A stretch of 8,005 nucleotides of DNA. Source: Bacteroidota bacterium. GTDB lineage: Bacteria > Bacteroidota > Bacteroidia > Chitinophagales > LD1. The notes under the pieces are model-generated. The model worked only from the letters and a program-made list of their open reading frames with translations. It made no database searches and was not told the origin of the DNA. The stretch lies in assembly GCA_003165135.1 (NCBI GenBank), contig PLSN01000218.1, forward strand, positions 1 through 8,005, written 5' to 3'. The position numbers and the translations under genes were made by a program. Of the stretch, positions 1-7,826 are shown piece after piece (within the stretch, counting starts at the first letter, position 1; each line of letters begins with the position of its first letter).

Positions 1-1
1 C

Positions 2-1009
2 TGCAATCTCATGAAAGGTAATTGCCTTTTTATTCGCGCTGCCATGCACTTTGAGCTGGTCAAAATGTTTGCCCAGCCATGGGGATTTACAAGCAACAAT
101 ACGCATTTGGGTATTCCGATACGCCTTACCCCGGGTACATCTACTACCGGGCAGAACACACCCCGCTCCACAGTAGCGCAAGTCTATGCCCAGATCATAT
201 CTGACCTTCAGGCGGCCATACCTTTGCTTCCCCAGGTTTCTAACGCTGAGTTGGCATCCCAATATGCTGCGGAAGCAATGCTGGCCAGGGTATATTTCGC
301 ACAAAACGATTTTACAGATGCGGCTAAATATGCCGGCATGGTCATCAATGGAGGTTTTTCATTAAGCAGTTCTTTAAGAGCAGCATTCCAGCAGCTCGGC
401 ACGACAACATCAACCGAAACAGTATTTCAAATTATTAATACAGCAAAGAATGATCCCAGCAATGGCAACCTCCATAGCAACTTTAGCGCAGCGCTTTATG
501 GTTATCTTGTACCTAATCTCGGAATGAATACTCCTTTTGTTGCTATCCTTCAGTCTGCTCTGGCAGGGGGGGACCAGCGAGCTTCATTATTTCAAAAGAT
601 AACGGGTGATTATTTTTGTATGAAAGATAGTCTGCAATATACTAACGTTCCCGTCATAAGGCTTGAAGAAATGTACCTGACACGTGCGGAGAGCGAAGCA
701 CAAACAAGTGACCTGTCAGATGCTAGCACGGATTATAACACGATCCGTACACACGCAGGTTTGGCGCCTGACCTTACCATGACCCAGCAGGGCCTTATTA
801 ATGGCATACGAGGGCAGAGGGACCTTGAACTCGCTATAGAGGGCGACCACTATTATGAAGTTAAACGCAGAGCGGCCTTATCAGGTAGTGGATTTTTCAA
901 TACACCAGGTGCAGGACAGCTCGCCTGGAATGCTTTCAATATGATATATCCGATACCTCAGCAGGAGGTACAGGAAAATAGTGCGATGGTCCAGAACCCC
1001 GGTTATTAA
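2..1009 (+). CDS. SusD/RagB-family outer-membrane glycan-binding protein (5' partial)
   Basis: SusD-family proteins are surface lipoproteins that sit on a SusC-type TonB-dependent transporter and bind the incoming oligosaccharide. The reading frame is open from the window edge (codons before the ATG at 11 read C-N-L), so the gene begins upstream and the lipoprotein signal is not visible. Family marks seen: the LMKGNCLFIRAAMHFELVKM segment at the start (matches the usual KGEALFLRA...F-L-V pattern), a TPR-like helical repeat AAEAMLARVYFAQNDFTDAAKYA, the RLEEMYLTRAE helix, RGQRDLELAIEGDHYYEVKR, and the typical C-terminal ending PIPQQEVQENSAMVQNPGY. About 335 residues are present; full members are commonly 450-550, so roughly a quarter to a third is missing at the N-terminus. 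The next gene, a GH13 enzyme, starts 35 bases downstream on the same strand, which suggests an alpha-glucan ligand. The ligand itself cannot be read from the sequence. A run of seven G lies at 566-572. Confidence 0.94.
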   Translation, partial: CNLMKGNCLFIRAAMHFELVKMFAQPWGFTSNNTHLGIPIRLTPGTSTTGQNTPRSTVAQVYAQIISDLQAAIPLLPQVSNAELASQYAAEAMLARVYFAQNDFTDAAKYAGMVINGGFSLSSSLRAAFQQLGTTTSTETVFQIINTAKNDPSNGNLHSNFSAALYGYLVPNLGMNTPFVAILQSALAGGDQRASLFQKITGDYFCMKDSLQYTNVPVIRLEEMYLTRAESEAQTSDLSDASTDYNTIRTHAGLAPDLTMTQQGLINGIRGQRDLELAIEGDHYYEVKRRAALSGSGFFNTPGAGQLAWNAFNMIYPIPQQEVQENSAMVQNPGY

Positions 1010-1044
1010 TTCATTGATAGTTTTGGCTATCTCATAGTATAATT

Positions 1045-2922
1045 ATGCGCATCAAGATCTGGTTCATTCTTTTTGTCTATTTGTTTCTATCGGGTATTCA
1101 TGTTTTTGCTCAGAAGAATGTAGCTGCTACCCCATCTCCCATTAGCCGTATAGACCCACCCGACTGGTGGGTAGATATGAAAGACAATACTCTTCAGCTA
1201 TGTGTCTACGGCAAAAATATTGCCCTATATAATGTCACGACGGCCTATCCAGGTTTCAATATTAGCAAGATCAACAAGGTCGAAAACCCCAATTATCTTT
1301 TTATAGATGTGGTCATAGATCAGTCTGTCATCAAACCGGGTAAAGCAGTATTGAATTTCACCAGTGGTGCTCATTCATTTACCCATTTGTATGAGCTGCA
1401 TGAGAAAGACAGATCTCCCGGCCGCATACAGGGCTATGACAGCAGGGATCTTGTTTATCTCATCATGCCTGATCGGTTCGCTAATGCCAATACCGGCAAT
1501 GACAAAATAGCCGGCATGCGAGATCAGTCTCTCAGTATAGATAGTATGTTTCACCGTCATGGCGGTGATATAAAAGGAGTCATGGACCATCTGGATTATA
1601 TCAAAGAACTAGGTGCTACTGCTATATGGCTCACACCTGTCCAGGTGAATGATGAACCACGTGACTCTTATCATGGATATGCCTTTACTGATCATTACAA
1701 AGTAGATCCTCGGCTCGGTGATAATGAACAATACAAAGCCTATGTCAAAGAAGCACACAGCAAGGGATTAAAGGTCATTCAGGATATGGTCTATAATCAC
1801 GTGGGCACGGAGCACTGGTTCATCAAAGACCTGCCTATGCATGACTGGATACATCAGTTCGATACTTTTACTAAAACAAACTATCGTGCCACTACACTGA
1901 TCGATCCCTATGCTTCAGATTTTGATAAAGACCTCATGAGCAATGGATGGTTTGTCAAGCAAATGCCGGACCTGAATCAGAAAAATCCTTATCTCGCAAA
2001 ATACCTTATTCAGAATTCAATTTGGTGGATCGAGACCACGGGGATTGATGGATTTCGCATAGACACATATACATATTCTGATCTCACATTCATGTCCGAC
2101 CTGATGAAAAGTATTCAAGCTGAGTATCGGCAATTCGGAGCTGTGGGCGAACTGTGGGACCACTGTGTGGCTATAGAGGCATATTTCATGCAGCATCCAA
2201 AAATAGTCGGCGCACCTGACTCGCATATGCCCGGTATGATTGACTTCCAGTTGTACAATGCCATCAACGAAGCGCTCAATAAACCTATGGGTTGGACGGA
2301 GGGCCTGTCAAAGTTGTATTACACACTCGTTCAGGATGTGCTTTACTCAGACCCGTCGAGAAATCTGACATTTCTGGATAATCATGACCTGAGCCGATTC
2401 TATAGTGTGGTAGGAGAGGACATCCGAAAATATAAAATGGGGATAGCTTTTCTGTTGACCACCCGTGGTACTCCTTCTTTGTATTATGGTACAGAGATAT
2501 TGATGAAGAACTATGCTGATCCCGACGGCAAAGTGCGAGAGGATTTTCCCGGTGGCTGGAAAGGCGACAAGGCAGATAAATTTATCAAACAGGGCAGGAC
2601 GGATAAAGAAAATGAGGCTTTTGATTTTGTAAAAAAACTAGCCAACTACCGCAAAGAAAATGATGTGCTGCAAACAGGCAAGCTTACCCAGTTCGTGCCG
2701 GAAAATGATTCATACGTATACTTTCGTAGCAATGAAAAGAAAACAGTCATGGTCATCATGCACTATAGCGATAAGCCACACACCATTCATATGTCACGCT
2801 TTGCTGAGAAGTTGGATGGATTTAGTTCTTATAAGGATGCACTGACTGACCAGACAGAACCACTGAAAGCAGACCTGGTTCTGAATCCATATGAGGTAAG
2901 AATTTTAGAACTCATGAAATAA
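1045..2922 (+). CDS. Exported GH13 alpha-glucan hydrolase, SusA / neopullulanase-cyclomaltodextrinase-like
   Basis: This 625-aa GH13 enzyme probably hydrolyses alpha-1,4 (possibly alpha-1,6) bonds of maltodextrins or cyclodextrins in the periplasm. Residues 1-22 form a signal peptide (MRIK n-region, hydrophobic core, HVFA before Q) with no lipobox cysteine. Residues about 35-120 resemble the cyclomaltodextrinase N-terminal domain (PPDWWVDMKDNTLQLCVYG). The barrel begins near LIMPDRFANANTGND (139-153). GH13 regions: I QDMVYNHVG (Asp247, His252); V MPDLN (307-311); II GFRIDTYTY with predicted nucleophile Asp340; III GAVGELWD with acid/base Glu369; IV FLDNHDLSRF with Asp448. A small beta domain follows from about 545. 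The MPDLN form of region V is known from enzymes intermediate between oligo-1,6-glucosidases and neopullulanases. Length and architecture match Bacteroides SusA. Close spacing to the SusD gene indicates one operon. Family assignment is secure; the exact substrate (starch fragments, cyclodextrin, pullulan) is inference. Confidence 0.93.
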   Translation: MRIKIWFILFVYLFLSGIHVFAQKNVAATPSPISRIDPPDWWVDMKDNTLQLCVYGKNIALYNVTTAYPGFNISKINKVENPNYLFIDVVIDQSVIKPGKAVLNFTSGAHSFTHLYELHEKDRSPGRIQGYDSRDLVYLIMPDRFANANTGNDKIAGMRDQSLSIDSMFHRHGGDIKGVMDHLDYIKELGATAIWLTPVQVNDEPRDSYHGYAFTDHYKVDPRLGDNEQYKAYVKEAHSKGLKVIQDMVYNHVGTEHWFIKDLPMHDWIHQFDTFTKTNYRATTLIDPYASDFDKDLMSNGWFVKQMPDLNQKNPYLAKYLIQNSIWWIETTGIDGFRIDTYTYSDLTFMSDLMKSIQAEYRQFGAVGELWDHCVAIEAYFMQHPKIVGAPDSHMPGMIDFQLYNAINEALNKPMGWTEGLSKLYYTLVQDVLYSDPSRNLTFLDNHDLSRFYSVVGEDIRKYKMGIAFLLTTRGTPSLYYGTEILMKNYADPDGKVREDFPGGWKGDKADKFIKQGRTDKENEAFDFVKKLANYRKENDVLQTGKLTQFVPENDSYVYFRSNEKKTVMVIMHYSDKPHTIHMSRFAEKLDGFSSYKDALTDQTEPLKADLVLNPYEVRILELMK

Positions 2923-2945
2923 CAGTCTTATCCCCCGCCGGATTT

Positions 2946-5312
2946 TTACTTTCTCCCAACAAATACCTCAAACGAAAGTGGCGGCAATTCTACTGTATTA
3001 CCATTGGCTTTGTGTCCGAACTGTGGTGTATAGCTGCCAATATTGGAGCCTGTTTCTATGGTTTGAGGTTGCTTTGATTTGTTGAATACAAATATCACTT
3101 TCTCGCTGAAATAACTACGCTGAATGATCATGATGTCGCCTTTGGCATAAACTTCTGTCTCACCATACATAAGCGACAGATGTGATGTTCGCAACGCAAA
3201 AAGTGCGGCTACAGTTTCTTTGAGTTTCTTTTGTTTATCATTCAGTCCGTCAAAGACCATCATGCGCCTGTTGTCGGGATCACCTGCTCCGGGCATTGCG
3301 ATCTCGTCGCCATAGTATATCACAGGTACGCCCGGTATGGCATTGATAAAAGCGATAAGCATGGCCATTTTATCATAAGCACTATCGCTGCCCATTTTTA
3401 CATCGCGGTCCCATCCGGCCTTGCGTGTGTCTTCGGAGAATGATAAGCCGCCACCAGCCAGTGAAGCGAAACGCGGCAGGTCATGATTGCCACTGATATT
3501 TCCCATCAGGTGGTGTGAGCCGTAGAAATCAATGCTCTGCTGAAGAGTAGCCGCTACTTTATCAAATGTCACATCATCCTTGGCAAAAGCAGCACGAGCA
3601 TCGAAGTAGAGATTGAAATCAAACTGCCCGTCCATCATACCACTACCGATATATGAACCAATGAGCTCTTTACTGCCGTAAGTTTCTCCAAGCTGATATA
3701 GCGGGCGATCTGTTTCCTGTTTTAGTTTTAGTGTAAGCGCTCTCCAGAATATTGTTGGAATATGCTTTGTCGCATCATGTCTGAAACCATCTATACCATA
3801 GTGCTGTATCCAGAATGCGGATGAGTCCACCTCCAGTTTCAGCACATCTTTATTGGCGAAATCCAGTGTAGGAAGGAATGTGTCAAACCAGGTCGTGAGA
3901 CGGTATTCATCCCATAGCCTGATATTCTTTCGGCCATCAGGCAGGTCGAGCTGCGTACGCCACTCAGGATGTTTTTTGATCAGCGGGTAATCTTCGTGTA
4001 CATGATTTGCCACGAGATCGATGAGTACATTGATATTATTTTTGTGTGCATCATCAGTCATCTGTTTGAAGACCTTCTCCGAACCAAAGCGGTGGTCTAT
4101 CTGTGTCAGCGATATTGGCCAGTAGCCGTGATAGCCACTATACCAGTCATGTGGCTCAGGAAATTCCCTGAATGCAGTCTCCGGATTCTGTACGATAGGC
4201 GATATCCAGAGCGTGTTAATATGTAGTGATTTGAAATAACCGTCATCGATCTTTTTGCGTATGCCTTCGAGATCACCTCCGTAGTAGTTTGCCTGTGGCT
4301 TGATATCAGGGTGTACTACTTTTTTATCATTCGCGGGATCACCATTGCAGAACCTGTCCACCAAAACAAAGTACATCACATCGCCTTGCTTATCACTGCG
4401 GGTGATGTCAGCGGGATCGCGGATTATAGCGCCATTTTGCAGAGGCAATAATATGTCATTGCCCACACTAAATGTATCACTGCAGAAAACGCGGATATAA
4501 CTGCGCTCCATCTTCTTTGCTTCCTCAGGGATTGTGATCATCATCTCGTCTCCGACATGTTTTATATAGTCACGACCCAACCTGAAGTTCTGCCAATAGA
4601 CCACAAAAGAAAAAGCCGGGTTGATGTATTTGATTGAAATCGTGAAACTGCCAGGCCCGAGTTTTGATGTTCCTACCAGTGGCCTGTCAGCCGATGATGT
4701 ACCTGAGGTAAATAGAGAATTAAACCCACCATTGTTATTATCTACTTTGACACTGTTTGCAGGATCGAGTATCCATTGGCTGTCTACCACTATCTGGTAC
4801 TGATAAGTGCCGGGATTAAGGTCGATGCTTGCTTTCCATACATTACCTACCTGATGAAACGGGCTCTTCTTTGGGCTCCAGTCATTCATCTCACCTGCCA
4901 GTTGTACAGATGTGACCTTCTTTCCTTTGGGATCATAGGTGAATTCGTATGCTTTCTTGGCTGACTTTTTTAACACGATGGAGTAGGCGTAACCTTTGCT
5001 CCACAGTTTCATTTCTGCGAGTGGTCTCAGATCTTCTTTTGCCGTCACGAAAATTGTCTCTGATTTCTTATCCCAACTATATTTTATTCCCTTTGAAAAA
5101 TAAACTGAATCGATCTGCTCGGGCCTGATAAAAAAGTCTGTGAGATAGATCGTCGTGGTATCCTGATTGAGTGTGACTGGTACCACTACATTCGGGATAG
5201 CTTGTTTCTCAGGAAAAGCGGCCTGAGAGAATGCAGAAAAATGTATACAGTTGCATATAGCAAGGATCATCAATCCCTTTGGCAAAAACTTAATAAGTGA
5301 TCGTGATCTCAT
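2946..5312 (-). CDS. Exported multidomain GH13 alpha-amylase-family enzyme with CBM48-like domain
   Basis: This 788-aa secreted GH13 hydrolase probably acts on starch-type glucans. Residues 1-29 look like a signal peptide (basic RSRSLIKFLPKG, hydrophobic LMILAI, then FSAFS before Q). Cys20 and Cys22 lie in it but are not in a standard lipobox. Three beta-rich segments precede the barrel: about 37-116; about 122-202, an E-set/CBM48-like glycogen-binding fold (VQLAGEMNDWSP...WKASIDLNPGTYQYQIVVD); and about 210-290 (VVYWQNFRLGRDYI). The catalytic domain starts at YFVLVDRFCNGDPAND (314-329). Region I is IDLVANHV (Asp432, His437), II GFRHDATKH (nucleophile Asp513), III QLGETYG (acid/base Glu543), IV ISGNHDLPRF (Asp611), so all catalytic residues are present. 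A short beta domain ends the protein. The ATG at 5312 overlaps the end of the upstream GH31 gene by 23 bases; TAAATA lies just upstream. Met15 is a poorer start because it would remove the basic n-region. Exact specificity is unknown. Confidence 0.93.
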   Translation of the reverse strand: MRSRSLIKFLPKGLMILAICNCIHFSAFSQAAFPEKQAIPNVVVPVTLNQDTTTIYLTDFFIRPEQIDSVYFSKGIKYSWDKKSETIFVTAKEDLRPLAEMKLWSKGYAYSIVLKKSAKKAYEFTYDPKGKKVTSVQLAGEMNDWSPKKSPFHQVGNVWKASIDLNPGTYQYQIVVDSQWILDPANSVKVDNNNGGFNSLFTSGTSSADRPLVGTSKLGPGSFTISIKYINPAFSFVVYWQNFRLGRDYIKHVGDEMMITIPEEAKKMERSYIRVFCSDTFSVGNDILLPLQNGAIIRDPADITRSDKQGDVMYFVLVDRFCNGDPANDKKVVHPDIKPQANYYGGDLEGIRKKIDDGYFKSLHINTLWISPIVQNPETAFREFPEPHDWYSGYHGYWPISLTQIDHRFGSEKVFKQMTDDAHKNNINVLIDLVANHVHEDYPLIKKHPEWRTQLDLPDGRKNIRLWDEYRLTTWFDTFLPTLDFANKDVLKLEVDSSAFWIQHYGIDGFRHDATKHIPTIFWRALTLKLKQETDRPLYQLGETYGSKELIGSYIGSGMMDGQFDFNLYFDARAAFAKDDVTFDKVAATLQQSIDFYGSHHLMGNISGNHDLPRFASLAGGGLSFSEDTRKAGWDRDVKMGSDSAYDKMAMLIAFINAIPGVPVIYYGDEIAMPGAGDPDNRRMMVFDGLNDKQKKLKETVAALFALRTSHLSLMYGETEVYAKGDIMIIQRSYFSEKVIFVFNKSKQPQTIETGSNIGSYTPQFGHKANGNTVELPPLSFEVFVGRK

Positions 5313-7701
5313 TGTTGGTATTTACGAATTCGATAAACAGGACATTATGGTTCGTCATATCAGTGACGTCTACTTTGTAGAAAGGATCAAATGATGAAAC
5401 AGGTGGGACGAACTGATAGTCTGATGTGTGAAGGTCTTGAACTTTCTTATCGATAGTGACAGCCTTTAATCCGTCAAAACCATGCAGGTATAATTTCACG
5501 ATCGTAAAATGAGATTCATATTTGCCTTTAGCAGCAGAGAAATGTAACTGTTTCTTTTTGGGGTCAAATTCGATTTGTCTTTTGTAATAATTCTGATGTT
5601 CGTATTCATAACTCACACCATCATCTTCGTATAATTCAAATGAATTTTTCTCAGAACCATTATACAGATGTATCTCTAATGTTGTCTCCGGGTCCTCGCT
5701 CAGATTCTGAACCAAGCTCTGCATCGGGATGATTGATGAACCTTTCACAAATATCGGATAGCGTTCTTTTCTGACCTCAGTTATATATTCGCCTCCTGCT
5801 ACTTTAGATCCGGTGTGCAGATCATACCAGGTATTATCTGAAGGCAGGTATACTTTGATAAATTCCAATCCGGCAGCTATAGGCGGGATCAATAGTGCAG
5901 CACCAAAGAGATACTGATTTTGATACCTGCTATCGAATATCTTTTCATCATTGGCATAGTCTATCACGAGTGAGCGCGATATAGGCATACCTGTTTGCGA
6001 GCTTTCATAAAAAGCAGAATAGATATACGGCATGAGTCGATACCGTAATGAAATATAATTACGTGAGATTTCTTCAGCCTCCTCGCCGAAAGCCCATGGC
6101 TCTGCATCTTTTGAATTGATCATGCTGTGAAAACGGAACAATGGTGAAAACGCACCCAGTACCGCCCATTTCACAAAGAGATCTGGTGATGGGTCACCGG
6201 CAAAACCACCCACATCAAATCCTGCGAATGCAACGCCACTCAATCCAAGAGAATTGACCAGGCGCACACCACAGATCATGTGTTCGCTGTCTGCCACATT
6301 ATCTCCTGTCCATGTAGCGGTATATCGTTGTACGCCTGAGTAGCCCGCACGGTTGAGTATAAAAGGTCTGTTACCCTTGAGATGTTTCCGTGCGCCATCA
6401 TAAGTGCTGCGTGCCATTTGCATACCATATACATTCCGTGCGCGCTTGTGTGTAGCACCTTCGTCTTCATAGCTAAATTCAATCAAGTCAGGCAGCGACT
6501 GTCCCCAGGCTGCGGGCTCATTCATATCATTCCACAATGCATCTATTCCTTTTTCCGTATAGAACTTCACCCATTCGCCCCACCATTTGCGCACATCTGA
6601 TTTTGTAAAATCAGGAAAATGGCTCCAGCCTGGCCATACCTCGCCCGAGTAGTTTTCACCATCAGGGTATTTCGCAAAGTACTGATGCTTCATTCCCTCA
6701 TCATAGGGCTCATAATCTTTCTCCACTTTGATACCGGGATCGAGTATCACTGCTATGTGGAAGCCCATATCATACAGGTCCGATACCATCTTTTCGGGAT
6801 CGGGAAAGCGCTCGGGATGAAAAGTAAAAACCTTATATGCATCCATGTAGTGAATGTCCAGATAGATCATATCTGCCGGGATATTTTTTTCGCGATAGGT
6901 GCGTGCAGTATTCACTACTTCCTTATCAGGATAATAACTATAGCGACACTGCTGTGTGCCAAGACTCCATAGCGGTGGTAGCTCTAACCTGCCCGTGAGA
7001 TGGGTATAGTTTGAGATGATCTCAGCTACATTTTTTCCATAGATGAAATAATAATTCATCTCACCGTCCTCTGCTGCGAAAAAGGAGAAGCGATCATTCG
7101 ATGCACCGAAATTAAATTTGCTTTTATAAGTGTTGTCAAAGAAAATTCCGTATTGAAGTCCGCTATGTATCCCTATATAAAATGGTATCGTCATGTATAG
7201 CGGATCCTGATCAGGCGAGTAGGCGAACTTATCAGTGTTCCAATTGGTATATGCAGAACCACGCCTGTCGAGATTGCCTGTTTTTTCACCAAGGCCAATA
7301 AAACGCTCACCTTTTTGTAATCTCTTATAAGTAGTTACTTCATTGCCGATCCATGAAGTACCAAATGCGCCATCATCTTCATTGAGCACATTGCCGACAT
7401 GATCTAAAAATGAAAATCGCAGCGGGTCTTTCTGAATCGCTAGTGTGATTGACTTGGTAGATATATGGATCGTGTCCGGACCTTCTTTAACCTCAAACTT
7501 TACAGCCTTAGGCTCTCCGATCACTGCATAGGAGAAATCGGTAGCTTCTCCTTCTTTTTTAAATATCCTTACACGGATTATCTCTTCCGAATAAATAGTG
7601 ATGATGGCTTTTTCGCTCTTTGTTTCCAGCGTGACGGTATGCTTATCTACCTGATAGGATAACATGGAGCCCAGCGAATGGTTTAAATGTCCTTTATGCA
7701 T
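5290..7701 (-). CDS. Cytoplasmic GH31 alpha-glucosidase
   Basis: The enzyme releases alpha-glucose from the non-reducing ends of maltose and short maltodextrins. Numbering from the chosen ATG gives 803 aa, usual for this family. It has an N-terminal beta-sandwich (GLGEKTGNLDRRG at about 136-148, a GH31 mark), a barrel from about 245 (PPLWSLGTQQCRYSYYP), the nucleophile motif LWNDMNEPAAWG with Asp392, the acid/base motif ATWTGDNVADSEHM with Asp467, the GFDVGGFAGDP loop, RFHS, and a C-terminal DUF5110-like beta region (FELYEDDGVSYEYEH). There is no signal peptide, so it should act in the cytoplasm. The frame stays open 15 codons further to a TTG at 7746, but the ATG at 7701 (MHKGHLNHSLG) fits the family start better. 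Its end overlaps the next gene, an exported GH13 enzyme, suggesting translational coupling. The MDAYKVFTFHPERFPDP segment favours alpha-glucosidase over alpha-xylosidase; substrate remains a prediction. Confidence 0.94.
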   Translation of the reverse strand: MHKGHLNHSLGSMLSYQVDKHTVTLETKSEKAIITIYSEEIIRVRIFKKEGEATDFSYAVIGEPKAVKFEVKEGPDTIHISTKSITLAIQKDPLRFSFLDHVGNVLNEDDGAFGTSWIGNEVTTYKRLQKGERFIGLGEKTGNLDRRGSAYTNWNTDKFAYSPDQDPLYMTIPFYIGIHSGLQYGIFFDNTYKSKFNFGASNDRFSFFAAEDGEMNYYFIYGKNVAEIISNYTHLTGRLELPPLWSLGTQQCRYSYYPDKEVVNTARTYREKNIPADMIYLDIHYMDAYKVFTFHPERFPDPEKMVSDLYDMGFHIAVILDPGIKVEKDYEPYDEGMKHQYFAKYPDGENYSGEVWPGWSHFPDFTKSDVRKWWGEWVKFYTEKGIDALWNDMNEPAAWGQSLPDLIEFSYEDEGATHKRARNVYGMQMARSTYDGARKHLKGNRPFILNRAGYSGVQRYTATWTGDNVADSEHMICGVRLVNSLGLSGVAFAGFDVGGFAGDPSPDLFVKWAVLGAFSPLFRFHSMINSKDAEPWAFGEEAEEISRNYISLRYRLMPYIYSAFYESSQTGMPISRSLVIDYANDEKIFDSRYQNQYLFGAALLIPPIAAGLEFIKVYLPSDNTWYDLHTGSKVAGGEYITEVRKERYPIFVKGSSIIPMQSLVQNLSEDPETTLEIHLYNGSEKNSFELYEDDGVSYEYEHQNYYKRQIEFDPKKKQLHFSAAKGKYESHFTIVKLYLHGFDGLKAVTIDKKVQDLHTSDYQFVPPVSSFDPFYKVDVTDMTNHNVLFIEFVNTNNEITITY

Positions 7702-7746
7702 TGTGTAGGATGTTATTTGATAAGCCAATATACAGAGATATATCAA

Positions 7747-7762
7747 TTCCGAAAGACCGGAA
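7747..7762. repeat. Short GC-cored inverted repeat in the GH31 leader
   Basis: TTCCG and CGGAA form a perfect 5-bp inverted repeat around a 6-base loop in an otherwise AT-rich spacer, 45-60 bases upstream of the chosen GH31 ATG. No T-run follows on either strand, so it is not a normal intrinsic terminator. It may be an operator half-site pair, a leader hairpin or chance. Confidence 0.25.
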
Positions 7763-7790
7763 ACGATGATATGACCATTCTTTTATTTCA

Positions 7791-7826
7791 TTGTCAATTA
7801 TCAATTCTCCATTATCAATTGATTAT
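7791..7826. repeat. AT-rich intergenic repeat (ATTATCAATT units and AATT palindrome)
   Basis: Between the kinase-like gene and the GH31 gene two exact copies of ATTATCAATT (7797-7806 and 7811-7820) are separated by CTCC, and a perfect 10-base palindrome ATCAATTGAT spans 7814-7823, reaching the last base of the kinase-like stop codon. On the minus strand TCAATT and AATTGA can also pair as a 6-bp AT stem. Very similar TCAATT/AATTGA-rich strings occur, as I remember, dispersed in many Bacteroidota genomes. The function is unknown; mild transcription end signal, regulator site or dispersed repeat are all possible. Confidence 0.55.

Noticed and set aside
1018..1025. TAGTTTTG, an exact match to the Bacteroidota -7 consensus TAnnTTTG, upstream of the 625-aa GH13 gene
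   Set aside because: No TTTG-like -33 element lies at the expected distance upstream and the leader would be very short; the gene is better explained as part of the SusD operon.
2930..2947. Possible terminator between the convergent GH13 genes (ATCC/GGAT stem and T5)
   Set aside because: The stem is only 4 bp and the T-run is short; not enough for an intrinsic terminator call.
6619..6972. 117-codon open frame on the plus strand inside the GH31 gene
   Set aside because: It lies opposite the conserved catalytic region of GH31, has no recognisable domain or start signal, and looks like an antisense shadow.
7702..7735. TATATTGG (one mismatch to TAnnTTTG) upstream of the GH31 start as a promoter
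   Set aside because: No TTTG -33 element is found at a suitable distance, only TTTC about 18 bases upstream; the match is too weak in an AT-rich spacer.
7702..7746. TTG-initiated N-terminal extension of GH31 as a signal peptide
   Set aside because: The extra 15 residues have no basic n-region and only a short hydrophobic run, with no cleavage site; the ATG at 7701 gives the family-like start.
7764..7796. TTGACA followed after 17 bases by TCATAT on the minus strand, like a sigma70 promoter
   Set aside because: The TTGACA belongs to the AT-rich repeat, the -10 matches only 3 of 6 bases, and Bacteroidota use a different primary promoter consensus.
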